Shown here: one piece after another, positions 12,666 to 25,822 of the stretch
How the letters are laid out: the number at the start of each line of letters is the position of its first letter
How positions within the stretch are numbered: the stretch's first letter is position 1
Source: Choristoneura fumiferana
Lineage: Eukaryota > Arthropoda > Insecta > Lepidoptera > Tortricidae
Assembly (NCBI RefSeq): GCF_025370935.1
Contig: NC_133493.1
Location: 107,799-171,798, forward strand
Direction: 5' to 3'
DNA: 64,000 bases
The notes under the pieces: generated by a model
What the model was told of the DNA's origin: nothing
The model's input: only the letters and a program-made list of their open reading frames with translations
Database searches by the model: none
Translations under genes and position numbers: made by a program

Positions 12666-12932
12666 GTACCATCAGCCAAATAAGTGGTCTACCAAGTTTT
12701 AAACAAGTTCCTATCAAATGAATATGTCGCTAAAGTCGAACTTTCAAGTTGACAGACACGTCTATTGGCATTATTGTTTTGTGACATGCAAACGATTATC
12801 AACTTTAGGGTGGTAGACCACATATTTGGCTGATGGTACCTTGATTTTAACGAAGCCCAATATCGTCTCGTGCGTGACCACCATGGCGCATGTAGCTGTG
12901 CCGAAATATCGAGCTTCGTTAAAGTCAAGGTA
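12666..12932. repeat. Two adjacent foldbacks
   Basis: 12666-12839 has arms 'gtaccatcagccaaataag'/complement. 12837-12932 has arms 'taccttgattttaacgaagc'/complement. They share the GTACC junction and may be one compound element. Confidence 0.7.
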
Positions 12933-13004
12933 CGCAAAACAAAACCAAAATTTAATTCATAAAATTTGGGAATAATATTGATGCGAAAAGGCAGTTTATC
13001 ATTA

Positions 13005-13185
13005 TCCCACTAATATTATAAATGCGTGAGTTTGTAAGTCTGTTTGATTGTTTGTTACTTCGTCACTTCTAAACCGCTGATCGGATTTAGATGATATTCG
13101 GTATACATATAGCTTGAGTCCCGGGGAAGGACATAGGATAGTTTTTATAGACGCGGACAGAGTCGCGGGTAATGACTAGTTTACT
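13005..13185 (+). repeat. Dispersed 'aaaccgctgatcggatttagatg' repeat
   Basis: Family copy starting 'cccactaatattataaatgcg' and ending 'acgcggacagagtcgcggg'. Confidence 0.6.
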
Positions 13186-15267
13186 TTAGGTGTAATACCA
13201 AATCCCAAACATTTTTTCCTTCACCGCCCACTCTTTGAAATAAAGTAATGCTTTCAAAACCAGCTTCAATTACCTTTAAAAACATTCGACTGAAAGCAAA
13301 ACATTTCAAACCATCAAAAGCAACCCTTTACTGACCGAATGTAAACGTGAATTCATTAAACCATTCACAAAGGAAACTCAGGTTGCATCCTGCTCGAGAA
13401 ACGAGACACACGATACAACAACTAACAAGATAGAGCGAGACGGATTTCTGGTCTAAGTGCCACTTCAAATATAAATGGTAGCGGATTGTGATGAGAGGGG
13501 TATATCTTATATTGTAAGGGTTAGAAAGAGGCAGGATGATGGAAGTTGAATTGCGCTCGAGTGGATAGTGACCGCGGTTAGTTTAATTTGTTTGTGGATA
13601 ATAAGAATTGGCCAAAGGTTGGTAATAGGCCTTTTCAGGGTTCCGTACATCCGAGTGACAAAACAAATTTAGCAAATCTGTATAGAATGTACTGAACTCA
13701 TATAAGTATTTAATAGTTATACCTACCCAAAGGGCGAAATTTTGAATAAATGAACATTTCAAGTGCTGAAAACTAAAGGTGTCTGGCCATGGGGCTACTT
13801 GCAAAATTTAGATCATTTATTGAGCCTTAAAGTTTAATATTGTTAAATCAGTGTATCGGACATGGCAGTGTTATCGCTGTCTCTTGGTACGGGGGCATTG
13901 AAATAATTTTTGACATTTATTTGACATCTCTAAGATAAAAAATTATCAATGTGCCGTCAAATTAGTATTGTACCGCATTTGAAAATTACATTTAACTTGT
14001 ATGATTTAAAATGAAATGAACAGTGAATCAATATTTTTTAAAAAGTAGCACAAAAAAATTTATGAAGAAGTGTCGACAAACAATCGGCATATCTGGCGAC
14101 AAATAGCAGGCTTTTCTTCGCCCAAAAGACTGAGCCTTGCAGTGCAACGAGGCAACGCCGCTAGCGTCTTAGCACAATGCCCCGCGCTTCCGCTGCCTTT
14201 GGAAGAGAAGCCCGTTTTAGTTAATTTTTATTATGCTTTTATTTTATTTATGTAAAAATTCATTGTTTAAATAAAGGAACAAAAGTAGCACAGTTATGCG
14301 AGTAGAATGGAAATCTATAATGCATTAACTCATTTGTTAAATTAATTTGATTGAATTTGTGGTTTCCATAAATTTAGTTTGTGATGACTCCTGAAATTAA
14401 TTATAACACATTTCAATAAATGAGTTATAATGTGATTAATGATTATAATATTGTCTAGCCTTAAGTGATCTTGAAATAGTAATTTAGTATCAAATTTAAA
14501 ATGTAACCCTGTGCTGTAAATTGTGTTTATTCTTCAAAAGATTTAGGGTAAAGCGGACAGTTAATGCCCTATTTAGTATAGAATTACTACAATTTGTGGC
14601 GTAATTTGACACTTCTGGTGACATTTGTTGCTGCCCTAGTCCGCTTCGCAATGACAGTTTAACTACCTATAGTTGGGGTTCGGTTTGTTTATAAAAAGAC
14701 ATCATATTCGGTTTCACTTTTTGTACTGATTTCAAAAAAAGAAGGTTATAATTGTTTTTTATTTTTATTTATTATCTGCTGGTGCCGGTGTTATTAAAAT
14801 GAAAATCTTAGACACCCCAACTAACTTTTTTTAAAGTTAGTTTAACGCATAATACACTTGCAAATAGGTTTATGTAACAATTTATTTAATAATATATATT
14901 TTTTGTTTTGCCGGGTCAGTAATTCTAGTCAGTAAGTCAGTAAGAAAATAAAAACTGAAAGAAAAACCGCCAGTATAAAATTATCCAAATAATATGCAAC
15001 CACGTCGAGATTGCGATTGGCAATTTGCATTTAAAACATTTGTAAACTTGTAGACTGGGCATAGTAAAAAAATATAAATCGAACCTCCTTTTTTCCTACA
15101 CTGACTCCCACCACCCAAATATATCAACTTCACACTCAAACAACTCAATAAACAAAATCTATTGAAGGTCAATCGATCGTGGCAACCCTACGCGGCAGTT
15201 CATACTAAACCGCCGCCCCCCCGCCGCCCCGTCGCCCGCTGCGCCCCGCCGTGGCCCCGCCACAGCG
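13186..15267. other. Intergenic up to the gap
   Basis: No supported gene apart from the LINE scrap at 14105-14200. The last 60 bases turn abruptly C/G-rich (proline-type codons) before the N run, so an exon or CpG-rich promoter could be hidden in the gap. Confidence 0.4.
14105..14200 (+). pseudogene. Fragment of the same LINE RT C-terminal block
   Basis: The + frame reads SPKRLSLAVQRGNAASVLAQ, matching SQRISLTVQRGNAASVLGSM of the 55.1 kb copy. It is very short, with no flanking RT domain. Confidence 0.45.
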
Positions 15268-15367
15268 NNNNNNNNNNNNNNNNNNNNNNNNNNNNNNNNN
15301 NNNNNNNNNNNNNNNNNNNNNNNNNNNNNNNNNNNNNNNNNNNNNNNNNNNNNNNNNNNNNNNNNNN
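15268..15367. other. Assembly gap (100 N)
   Basis: Exactly 100 N, the usual placeholder for a gap of unknown size. The left edge is a very C/G-rich run (15206-15267), unlike the AT-rich surroundings. Confidence 0.98.
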
Positions 15368-15769
15368 CTTAGGCAACTTATTAAAATATTTGTAATTGCC
15401 ATTGAAAACAGATTCTGCAATACAAGATGTGTGTTAGTTTTAGGATAAATTAGTTTATTTGGGTATCTGGTATTAAAATGGCACACTTGCTGTTTTGTTT
15501 TAGTGCTTTGGATGTAATTTGACAGTTACATATTTCAAAAATATATAAACAAGAGACTATCAGTAAATTCAACCGTTCAAACAGTGGTTTACAAGTAGTT
15601 AGAGGGGGGACATTACATATGCTACTTATACATTATTTTGGACCAATAAATACCCTATTAATGTCTACTGAATTTCCCCACAATAGTATACATATGTTAA
15701 TATTGATCCAACGTAGCCATGGTATGCTTTTAGTGCTGTTTGTTGATTTGCAATTTTTGTAAATAGATT

Positions 15770-17418
15770 TATGTCTTGACCCAATCCTGCTAAATAAGGC
15801 TATAAAACGACCAAATCATCAGTTTACTACAGTAGAAGAAATTCTACCTGAATTGGGTAAGGCCAAGATATTTCTACATTTGATGTAAAGAAGGTTTTTG
15901 GCATTTAAATCTGACTGAAAACAGCAGCAAACTCACCACTTTCTGGACACCATTTGGAAAATACCGTTGGAATGTTCTTCCATTTGGCATCTCTTCATCA
16001 CCTGATTATTTTCAAATAAGAATGAATGAGATCATACAAGGTCTAACAGGTGTTGAGGCACTTGTTGATGACTTGTTAGTATATGGAGTGGGTGATACAA
16101 TGTCTGAAGCTATTCTGGATCATAATAAAAACCTTGAAGGCCTCTTAAGTAGACTAGTAAAATATAATTGTAAACTGAATAAATCTAAAACTAAACTTTT
16201 GCAAACATCAGTAAAATATTATGGTCATATTTTCACTAATAAAGGTCTTCAGGCAGATCCATCCAAAATTAAATCCATTTCAAATATCCCGGTCCCAAAA
16301 GAACAAAAAAGAATTACAAAGGTTTCTGGTGTAGTCACATATCTCAGTAGGTTCATTCCCAATTTAAGTGCAGAGTCAACATTTTGAGACAGTTAACTCA
16401 TGATAAAAATGAATGGATATGGGACCATAAAGCACAAAAAGAGTTTGATACACTCAAATCTGCTATCAGTGATCAAAACGTTAAAATACTATGACAAAAA
16501 TGAAACACTTCTTGTTGAATGTGATTCCAGCGAGGAGCTTTGGGAGTGGCTCTATTCAGCAGAACCAACCAGTTGCTTATGCCTCACGGTGCCTCACTCC
16601 AACTGAAGAAGAAAATGCACAGATCGAGAAGGAGCTTCTAGCTGTGGTGTTTGCCTGTACAAGGTTCGATCAGCTGATTATAGGTAATGCTAAAACGATT
16701 ATTAAAACAGACCATAAACCACTCCTTAACATATTGAAGAAACCACTTCTTCATGCTCCAAAAAGACTACAGTCCAGCTCAGAGGTTATTCTCACGTAGA
16801 ACAAGAGGATTCTTGCCTACTATTGAAACATTATTGAAACCAAATATAGTAAATAATGTTCCTGAAGACATTAAAAGAAAAAAGGAGATGGTGAAATGTT
16901 CACATGACAAACGAGCCAGAAAAGCAACCACTCTTGAAATAGGTCAGGCAGTTTCAGTACAAATGAATCCATCTTCAAATAAAAAATGGACTCCTGGAAT
17001 AATTACAGATGTGCTTTCAGATTGTTCATATCTAGTTGATGTTAATGATACAACATACAGACGGGATCTTATTCATATCCGTCCTCTTTTGCAGAGCACA
17101 GGGAACCCATCTGACATAGAATTACATCACAGTGTTGACACAAACACTCAACAAAATAAATTAATTTCCACTAACAATGACCAAGACAATGACATTATTT
17201 CAGAAAATACACCAAAGGATCTTGTTTGTTCCTCTCCTAACAATACCAGTATAGATGTTACTTTAAACTTGCCTGAAACACCAGGCCAGGATTCCTCTCT
17301 TAAGCCCTTAAGCCCACAGATAAATCCACCTGTCGTTAATCTACCTACTGGTGCTAAAGATAGCAGACCTAGGAGAGAAATAAAGAAGCCTTCCTATCTT
17401 AAAGACTACGTAAGTTAA
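15770..17418 (+). pseudogene. Decayed Ty3/Gypsy pol fragment
   Basis: Starts inside RT (LCLDPILLNKAIKRPNHQ), continues through GKYRWNVLPFGISSSPDYFQ and LVDDLLVYG (the catalytic DD at about 16067-16072), then the RT/RNase H connection (GVVTYLSRFIPNLS) and RNase H (QPVAYASRCLTPTEEENAQI, TDHKPLLNILKKP). At about 16770 it jumps to the integrase C-terminus (SPAQRLFSRRTRGFLPT, then a 221-codon open end with VNDTTYRRDLIHIRP). Most of the integrase, including the D-D-E core, is gone. Frame breaks lie near 15890, 16387 and 16475. No LTR pair is seen; gag and protease are absent. Confidence 0.85.
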
Positions 17419-17851
17419 TCTGTAATGTAATTCTTAACTACTTTGATAAAGAGAATGTAATTGATGTATTGAGTAAAATAGTATCTGTTATAATTATGCT
17501 ATTAATTTTCTCAATTCCAGTCTTTTTCAAACAGATTGTTTCTGTATGTGAATTAGGATTTGGTATCATTTGTGATACACAATGCTCTACCCAAATTATA
17601 ATTTTATTACCCACTTAGTGATTTTAGATTTGTTATAGTTAAGTAAACATTTATTGTACTTTCATAAAAAAGACAGCGTGTTGGCATAATGGCCAATTTG
17701 CCTTTGCCTCATTTTCACATTGACTTTTTTATAAAAAATATCCGTCACTGGGAATATGGCGCCTAGTTGCCCAACGTAGCAATTACTTGTTAATTTGATA
17801 AAATAAACACATATATCTTAACAAAGTGATTTTAATGAACATAATAAAACA

Positions 17852-18353
17852 AATATCTTATCTACAATCACTATACTAATTATATAACAAATTGTCTTTA
17901 CAAAATAAACTAGGTATACACTTATTCACTTGTTTTTAAACACTTAATTTAGACAAACGATACCTAAGTACTTTCCGCACCTATCTCTTTCTATGCCGCT
18001 ATACAGTCGTGCAGTCGCGAGTCGCCACTCACATGATCTTCCGAACGCTGTAACTTTTTTTTCGTCCGCGCGGTCGTAATAATTATTTTAATCAGTTGCT
18101 CTTTTCTTACTACGCTATTTTCTTATTACGCTATTATAATACGCGATTAGGCTCTTCGAGTAGGTACCTACGGATTAAATTTTATTATCATTTACTTTTT
18201 TTTTAATTTCAGGTGCAAACTATGGGTCGTAGCGTCCGTTCGTTCAGATTTAAACAATAAAACTGTGGAAAATCTAAACGTCAGTTACTACATTTGTGAT
18301 TTACACTTTAAAAATACAGATCGTCTAGCAAAAAAAATAAAACGTGATGCAGT
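17852..18353 (+). repeat. 500-bp inverted duplication, left copy
   Basis: Nearly identical (a handful of differences) to the reverse complement of 27816-28318. It contains AT-rich sequence, a CpG-richer middle and a polypyrimidine tract with acceptor, followed by half of a THAP domain exon. Confidence 0.92.
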
Positions 18354-18356
18354 CTG
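18213..18356 (+). pseudogene. THAP-domain exon fragment (truncated copy)
   Basis: After a ...TTTAATTTCAG acceptor the frame reads CKLWVVASVRSDLNNKTVEN and YYICDLHFKN..KKIKRDAV, then a TGA stop. ICDLHF is the C-x2-H half of the THAP C2CH zinc finger. The frame ends where the duplicated block ends, so this copy lost the rest of the protein. Confidence 0.7.
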
Positions 18357-20170
18357 ATTTACAAACAAAACGTAATAATAAATATCTGTCGTGTTATTTC
18401 TTAAATCTAAATCGTAATTTCTTTGCATTTATTTTATTTCCAAATTTTTGATGAGCAAAGACTTACGCCACGCCGACGACATATTGCTTCTCTGTCACTT
18501 CAACGCAGAGAAACAGTGAGCGCTTAGGTGCTCTGCCTGATTGACCTGCGTTGCTTTTCTCCACAAAATTCATTTACCAAAAAAAACTTTTACATTTACA
18601 CTTCTTTCATAACACTCAATCTATGAGTAAGGAAATTATTATTAAATTACGTTATCACTGTATTTTGGGTATTTAAGGTGTTTTAGGATAGTCAACACCG
18701 AGAAATAAATTAAATAACGCACAAAAAAAACAAGAAGCCCTCATACTCGTACAATGACAGACAACATGTCAGAAGATGTCAGAAGTTGTAAAGTAAGTGT
18801 GTTGTTTATTACAAGAATTAGGTAAGTATAGAAAAATTGGTTAGTAGTCTAAATAGTTTTATTGGCTCCATATTTTGTCTATTACTTATAAACTGATAAC
18901 TACCATAGTAGGAATATAGGACATGTGTTCAAACTTAATACGTGTCTGGTACGAGTATATAGCCTACCCAACGAAGACCAAAAACTGCCTCTCCGGGGAA
19001 ATCTCGCGTATAAGTCAATTTTGGCATAGTTGTAGGGGATGGTGTTAAGACCACATACTAAAAGTAGGTACTGATGGGTGGGGGTAGAGCTAACGGGTGG
19101 GGAGGAGTTTGTGTAAAAGTCCCATTTAGTTTTTCGTAAATAACTCGTAAACCACAGCAAAAAATGTTCTAAAACATAAGTAATCTACATAAAATTCTCT
19201 ACAAAAAAAATTCTAAACATTTTTTTTAAGTATGGCGATGGATGGATGTTTGTTACTCTTTCACGTAGAAACTACTGAACGGATTTGCATGAAATTTGCC
19301 ATACAGGTAATAAATACCCTGGATTAACATGTTCTACAGTAAAAAAACGCACTGAGGTCTCTGAACCAGATGATGATACATCTACACTACACAAGCACTA
19401 TTTTAGTACAGTAAGTACCTACATTATTTTGAGACACCCACTAAATAACATGACTTATATAAAACAAATATTTACTTTATTAATCGTTGGGCAAAGTAAC
19501 TTATTGATTGAATTTTATAACGGGCAAAGTTATTTAGACAACATTGCCCACATGCGTTATAATAGTAGAAAAAGTTCTCACTTACAGGTTCAAATACTGC
19601 ACTTTGTGCTTTTTGTATTAGTGTTAATAAAATATACTTCTTTCTTTCTTTATACGTAATTTCTCCACTCTTGGAACTCCAGTTTTATAAATCAATTAAA
19701 ATAGTAAATAATTTATTAATTCAGACAAAGTGATTGCATTTAGTCGTTAGGTAACAGTTCATAGTTTGGTTTTTCTAGTAAGCCGTCCCTTTTATCAAAT
19801 GGGCACAGTTTTTTCTGCGAGTACTCGTATCTCCAAGAATATTTATGTTGAGTATGAATATATCCTACTTGTGTCAGTTCTTGACTTTTGTTTTTTTTAA
19901 TGTATTTATTATCAGTATGTAATCAAGCGATTTGTTTCAAATTTTAAAGTTGTTCTTTATATAGATTTACATCGCCACTCAAAAATCATATAAATTTAAA
20001 AAAAAATACCAAATAAAAAGACACATTTCTTTTATTTGGTTTTGAAGTAGTGACACCTCTAACTTTTTTTCTAAGAATTAACCATACAATGACCTACTAC
20101 TTGCCGAAATATCAAAGTTTTGTAGGTGGTACTTCCTATTAAAAATAAGGGACATACGTGGCCTAGTTCT

Positions 20171-20334
20171 GTATTCAATCGGTGTTTTTAGTGTCATATA
20201 CAAACTGTTGTTGTTATAATTTGTTATTGGTTATTAGCGTTTAACTCATAAATATGATAAAATTATTAGAAAACTCAAACATAATATAGAGGTGTTTGTA
20301 TACATACGACATTGATAGAACACTGATTGAATAC
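20171..20334. repeat. 164-bp foldback
   Basis: GTATTCAATCGGTGTTTTTA at the left and complementary GAACACTGATTGAATAC at the right, with 'catatacaaac'/'gtttgtatacatacg' inward. Confidence 0.65.
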
Positions 20335-20451
20335 AAATTGCTGATTTTTGACAGGACCTCCTGTCCCCTGTTTGGAGTAACGCCTGGAAAATTTTGATAT
20401 TTAGGCAAGCAGGCGAGAAAAAATCTAGAAGTTGACACCTCTGTCATGCTG

Positions 20452-20518
20452 AGGATGCTGGTCTCTTTTTCTGGTTTTTCTGTGCATCTACATATATTTC
20501 AGTTTGTATTTTCCTACC
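20452..20518 (+). mobile_element. tRNA-derived SINE, family B fragment
   Basis: 'gatgctggtctctttttctggtttttctgtgcatc' and 'atatttcagtttgtattttc' only. Confidence 0.6.
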
Positions 20519-23242
20519 GACTATGGCCTTGTTGTAACAGGATCATAGCGGGTAATATTTGGAATTGGAACTAATATTGACACAAAAGTACATTGTGCAT
20601 TAAGGGCTGTAAAAAGGGGATTATTAACGAGAGTATTAGAAGCCTGAGCTAAACTGACTTCAGAAAAAAGGAGGAGGTTATCAATTCGGTTGTATTTTTT
20701 ATGTTGGTTCTGAATTTTGGGCAAAAAACCGTCAACTTTGCCTTAGGGCCATTTTCTTATAAAATCGATTGTCACGAATGAGTATTTTTTGTTCAATAAA
20801 GGGCTTATATAACTCTCTATTGTACATAAAACATATAAAAATAACAGTTATCAGAGCAAAGTACAATGTTTATTTTGTGTTTATTAAAATTTAAGTTTGT
20901 AAACGTAAGTGCTTTATAAAATTATAAACGTGGGTAATTTTACTCAATATAATGTCCACTTGTGATTGAAAAAATTGCCCGCCAGGCAATGTTATGTCCT
21001 TTGAATGTTTTATCCGACTGTACGAAGCAAATGAGGTTTTTGGTTTTCAAATAAAAAATCGATACCTATCTGCAAATGGATCCATATTTTAGTGTATACC
21101 TACCTAAATGAGTATAGGTATTATAAGTTATCTTCAGTTTTGTCTACATTTTGAGAAATATATCTTGCTTAATTTTTAATATTTTGATATAGGTATTTCT
21201 CTAGCAAGAAATTACTAATACACTTTTAGAAATGTAGGTGTATTTCATAGGCCATAGTCAAATTAAAGTGTACCTAAGAAAATAAAAGTTAGGTGAACTT
21301 TAGTATTGTGTCACCCGAAAGACGTCCACTGCTGGACATAATAGGCCTCTCCCAAGGCTCTCCACTCAGACCGGAGTACAATAAAGAGTCATTGTATTGT
21401 ATTGGAATGCAGCTTTGAAAATACTCATAATAACCGAATTTTCACATTTTTCGTAATTTCGGCGATTTTCAAGTTAATAAAAACGAATTACCTAAGTACC
21501 TAAGTACATAAAATTGAATCAGTTTGAACGTGGGAAATTGTAACGTCATAGCCTTGTCATAGCAGTCAGTATATGACGTATTCAATACAAACTCCATAAC
21601 AAACGATCGTTTTGACATTTCTGATAAACTTTAGCGGTACCGTATTTCGCCGCGCTGCGCGCGAAAACGCGTCGCTGTCAGATAACGCCTACGAACAAAT
21701 CGCGGTTGCACGCGATCTATCTCAGAGGGGTCGCGGGGGTGAGGTACAAAACCGCTCGCGCAGTTTGGCGTGGGTGGACTCTTAAAGAACTATATTCAGG
21801 AAATGAGACCTGCCTGTGACTGCTAGGATTCAATCAGCTGATAGTGACAGTTTTTAAATTGTTATAGAAAATATATTTTGTCCTTAAAACGTATGCAGGA
21901 TTGTAATGATTTACTTGTCATAAAATTTAGCTGCTTAATCCATTATCCCAAAGTTCAAAAAAATCATTCATACCATATGTATATGTAATTCGATATAATA
22001 TTTATTTATAAGGATAAAATTTTAATTTTTATGTTCGACTCCACGACAATCTTTAGACGATATGACATCACATTTAAGTGGACTGTTATCATAGTTTTAT
22101 GTGGATGTACCTTGTGCCTATAAAATATTCCTTATTATGTCAGATTGTACAGAGACCGCATGGAACATGTAAGGTGATGAATGCAAGTTGAAAGGTTTTT
22201 ATCACAAACCATTCGATAAGGTTATATTTTGCCGGCACAAGTTGTAGATGAGCCTTATTTAAGTAGGCATTAAATCATGCATCAATTTACATTGCTAGAT
22301 GAGATAGAATATTTCTATGTTTTAAGTAATCTTCAAATGTAATGAAATCTCTGTGATGGTAACCAGTGTCGGATGTTCAACATGTGCGCTACAAAATCTG
22401 AGTATTAATTAGTAGATTCTAGGTAAAACTTTATGAAGTGAATTGCTGTTAGTAACATGTTTTATGTTGTGTTTAATGTTGTCGAAACTAATTTCATGCT
22501 GGTTTGGGAATCTGAACACTCAGGGTAGTATCCAAACGCATATTGGGCCCGATTAACTGTCAGTCTTTCATTTTGTGTTTGAAATAAACCAATAAATATT
22601 GAATAATGTGTCATTTTATTTATTTCACCCTCTACCTATTCCTACATAGCTGATAGTAAATTTGATAATTATGTGGATGTGATGGGAACATTATGAAATT
22701 TAATTTTAAGTAGGTCTGAATGTCTCGAGGGGAAAGAACGCTTGTGCGTCATTAGTTTGGCGTATTAGTTTTAGTGGACCTGATAAGTTAGCGGTGATAC
22801 AGATAAATTATCTACAGTCTTCAATACAGGAATGGACAGATGGAAAATAGGCTCTTTATAATGCACGCTTTAGGAAGTCATTTAATAAATTTATTTTTTT
22901 GGTTTACGGGCTAAACTAAATTCTAATTAAAATATCGAAAACGTCACTATTAGTTTCAATAATTCTGTTGCCCGCGACTCCGTCTACATAGAATTCGTTT
23001 ATTGCTATCCAGCGGGTCCTATGCGATTTTCCGTGATAAAAACTATTCCCCCGGGACTTGTACTATCTGTATACCGAATTTCACCTAAATCGGTTCAGCG
23101 GTTAAGACGTAGACTTTGATTAACGAATTTCGTAGTAGCTCCTCAGAATAATTAATCAGATTTTTTGAGAAAGAAGAAGAAAATATCAATACAGCAGGGC
23201 TACTACGAAACTCGAAACTCAAAAGTTCGTGTCGTCCGGTCT

Positions 23243-25459
23243 AGGGCATGGATACCGGTATTCGGTATTACCGAAAAACCGGGATACCGGTAATTTTTTC
23301 CCCTCTTTTAATACCGGTATTAAATATCTACAAAACCGGTTTTTCGGTATTTTGACTTGTGCTTAAAATAGTAATAGTCGACTTTAATTTCAAACAAGCA
23401 AGCACTTTTAATAACTTGTCTTCAGACTTATGGCTTTTGAAGTTACTTACCTCTTAATCTACTTTCAAATTTCAAATTTACCGCGCACAAGTTTGCTTTG
23501 CTTATTTGTAGTGTAAGCTTTCTCGAAGTTGGACCTACCTAACTGGACCGTTTGTCCCAGGTATACATAGTCGTCAACAACTTCGAGCGCAGAGCCCCCG
23601 ACTATTGCGGGAATTGGGACAACATGGACATTAGTTAGACATGACTTTCGTCTTGCCCATGTTCATTTTTAGGCCAACTCGGTCGGAAACTGCAGAGGTC
23701 GGCGAGCATAGCACTGAAGTCTTCCATGGTCTCAGCCATGACAACAATATCGTCGGCGAATCGAAGGCGAGTGAAGTACCCGCCATTAATGTTGATGCCT
23801 CGTCCTTTCCAGTCCAGAACCTTAAAAGCATCCTCCAATGCAACGGTGAACAGTTTCGGAGCGATCACATCTCCTTGTCTGACTCCCCGCTGCAGAGGAA
23901 TAGGCTTCGTGCTCTGGTCATGTAATCGGACGGACATAGTGGCGTTTTTGTACAGACACTAGACACTTCAACACTCCGATATACCGGTAGTCAACTGCAC
24001 CGCTGGAGAGCCTGCATCACAGCCCAAGTCTCGATCGAATCGAAGGCTTTCTCGTAGTCCACAAATGCAAGGCAAAGGGGGAAGTTATACCCTTCGGTCT
24101 TCTGTATAACCTGCCGCAACGTACATGTGGTCTACGGTACTATAGGTTTTCGGAAGCCGGCTTGTTCGGGAGGCTGGAAATCGTCAAACCTGCTTGCGAG
24201 ACGATTTGTGATTGTGATGACCCTGAAAAACAGCTTGTAAACATGGCTCAGAAGTGAGATGGGTCTATAATTCTTCGGCAAGGTGTTATCACCTTTTTTG
24301 AAGATGAGCACCACCACTGTCTTCTGTTCCATGCTTTTCCCCTTGGTGGAGGACGGAACTAAACGGCGTCTTAAGGTCCTTAAGGGCTGGTTTACCACCC
24401 GCCTTCAAGAGTTCGGCTGTAATTTCATCGTCACCCGCGGCTTTGTCATTCTTAAGCTATTTGAGGGCCATACTAATCTCGTACAGGCTGACGTCTGGGA
24501 TGTCTTCGTGATAGTGTCGGGTTAATCTAGCCCTCGGGTCTTTAGCTAGATTTTCGACGGGTGTTCGGGTTGTCGTGTCGCTATCCATAAAACCTCTCGT
24601 TTCCCCCCAACAGCTCAGGTTTGGATGAAATGATTCTGCCGTCGTCGGTCTTCAACTTCATTAACCGGCTTTGACTTACAGACAGATCCCTGGTAAACAC
24701 CTTAGAGCCTCTGATACGCTCAATAGCCTCTTCAATGCTATTTATTAGTATTAAATCGGCGTACATCGCGCTTCAGAGATTTTGAGATCTGCCTATTGAA
24801 CTGCTGATAGCGACAATTAAGCGTCACCAGAAGACTGTAGCAGCATCTCACGCCTCACCTGCATGAGCCTAAGGCCAGAGCGCGAGAGCTTATTGGTTCT
24901 AGTACGGCGGGTTTTGAAGGAGTTAGATCCGATCGTATGGACAGCTTCCACAAACCCGTCGTTGTAATCGTCCACGTCGCTACCTAGGCATTCGAAATGG
25001 CTTTTGAGCTGAAAGCTCTCGGGGTTTTGGAGCTGAACTGGTTCCGGGCGGAGCGAAGATTTCATCAGTAGAGACCTTTCAAGCTTGAACTGGATATTTA
25101 ATGAGCCTCGTACAAGCGAAAGAAATTATGCGAAAATTTGGTTGGGAACTAATAATCGGTGAAACAATTTTCACCGAAGAATTAGAGAATCCAATTCCAT
25201 ATTATATAAGTATTAGTTAACAATTAACAACTTAAGTTTTTATTTTAATACTTGCTCATTAAAAGGGAAGTTTATTAATTGCTTTTCAAGTATATTGGTT
25301 ATATTTCAACAAAACAACAGACTTATACAGAAAGAAAGAAAAATAAAGGGAAAATATAGAAAATACCGAAAAATTACCGAAATACCGGGATACCGGTTTT
25401 CAAAATTTGAATACCGGAATAATACCGGTATTGCCATCAAGCCCAATACCGCATAGCCC
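23243..25459. mobile_element. Non-autonomous hAT-like element (ACCGGTATT-rich ends)
   Basis: AGGGCATG... at the left and ...GCATAGCCC at the right, each followed inward by repeated ATACCGGTATT. The flanks TCCGGTCT (23235-23242) and TCCGGTCC (25460-25467) form an 8-bp duplication with one mismatch. There is no transposase. It carries an RTE LINE at about 23515-25085. Confidence 0.75.
23515..25085 (-). mobile_element. RTE-type LINE fragment, linker to RT palm
   Basis: On the - strand, from right to left: linker with TRRTRTNKLSRSGLRLMQVR (24817-25065), then LKTDDGRIISSKPELLGGN, RT fingers with LIFKKGDNTLPKNYRPISLL and PPEQAGFR (24132-24398), then IPLQRGVRQGDVIAPKLFT and FADD (23749-23760) and MAETMEDFSAMLADL. 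Several frame breaks. It lacks the endonuclease and the final 3' tail. Same family as 45895-46830. Confidence 0.85.
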
Positions 25460-25749
25460 TCCGGTCCCTCTGACAGACATACTATTTAATACGAGAGCGA
25501 GAGGGACCGCCCGACACGAACTTCGAGTTTCGTAGTAGCCCTGCAGGACCAAGCCACGAATCTATCCATATAATGAGATATGGATATGATTCAAGTTCCG
25601 CTTCTGTTATTTTGTCCTTTTTTTGCAAGCATTTTCGATATCGATCATGCATGGCTATCTTAGAGCAACGCGGGCTTCCTACGGAAGGGAGTAGCCATTC
25701 ACCGCGTTCCCCTCTGTCAAAGTACAGGCCCAACTGGGCATACGAATTT

Positions 25750-25780
25750 TATAAAACAAGGCGCGCTCGGATTTCAAACT
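25750..25780 (+). promoter_or_regulatory. TATA box before the THAP first exon
   Basis: TATAAAA at 25750-25756, with a TTTCAAAC start-like site about 24-28 bases on and the THAP ATG 67 bases after the box. Confidence 0.35.
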
Positions 25781-25822
25781 AGACCTATTTGAGTCGCGCA
25801 AGTGAACGCTGCAGTGCTAAAA

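Larger units (their letters stand above)
18357..23190. other. Intergenic, repeats only
   Basis: No gene supported. 20171-20334 is a foldback ('gtattcaatcggtgttttt' / complement) and 20452-20518 a SINE scrap. 21315-21375 is an RTE tail (-), and 22975-23110 an inverted copy of the 'accgatttaggtgaaattcgg' family. 21640-21790 is CpG-rich and unassigned. Confidence 0.5.
23195..25543. mobile_element. Foldback element hosting a hAT-like insertion
   Basis: Ends GCAGGGCTACTACGAAACTC (23195) and its complement (to 25543). Without the insert it would match the 122-bp copy at 26588-26709, including the 'ctctcgctctcg' middle. It was split at the TCCGGTC site by the element at 23243-25459. Confidence 0.8.

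Noticed and set aside
23641..23962. + strand frames over the RTE LINE
   Set aside because: Shadows of the - strand reverse transcriptase frame containing FADD.
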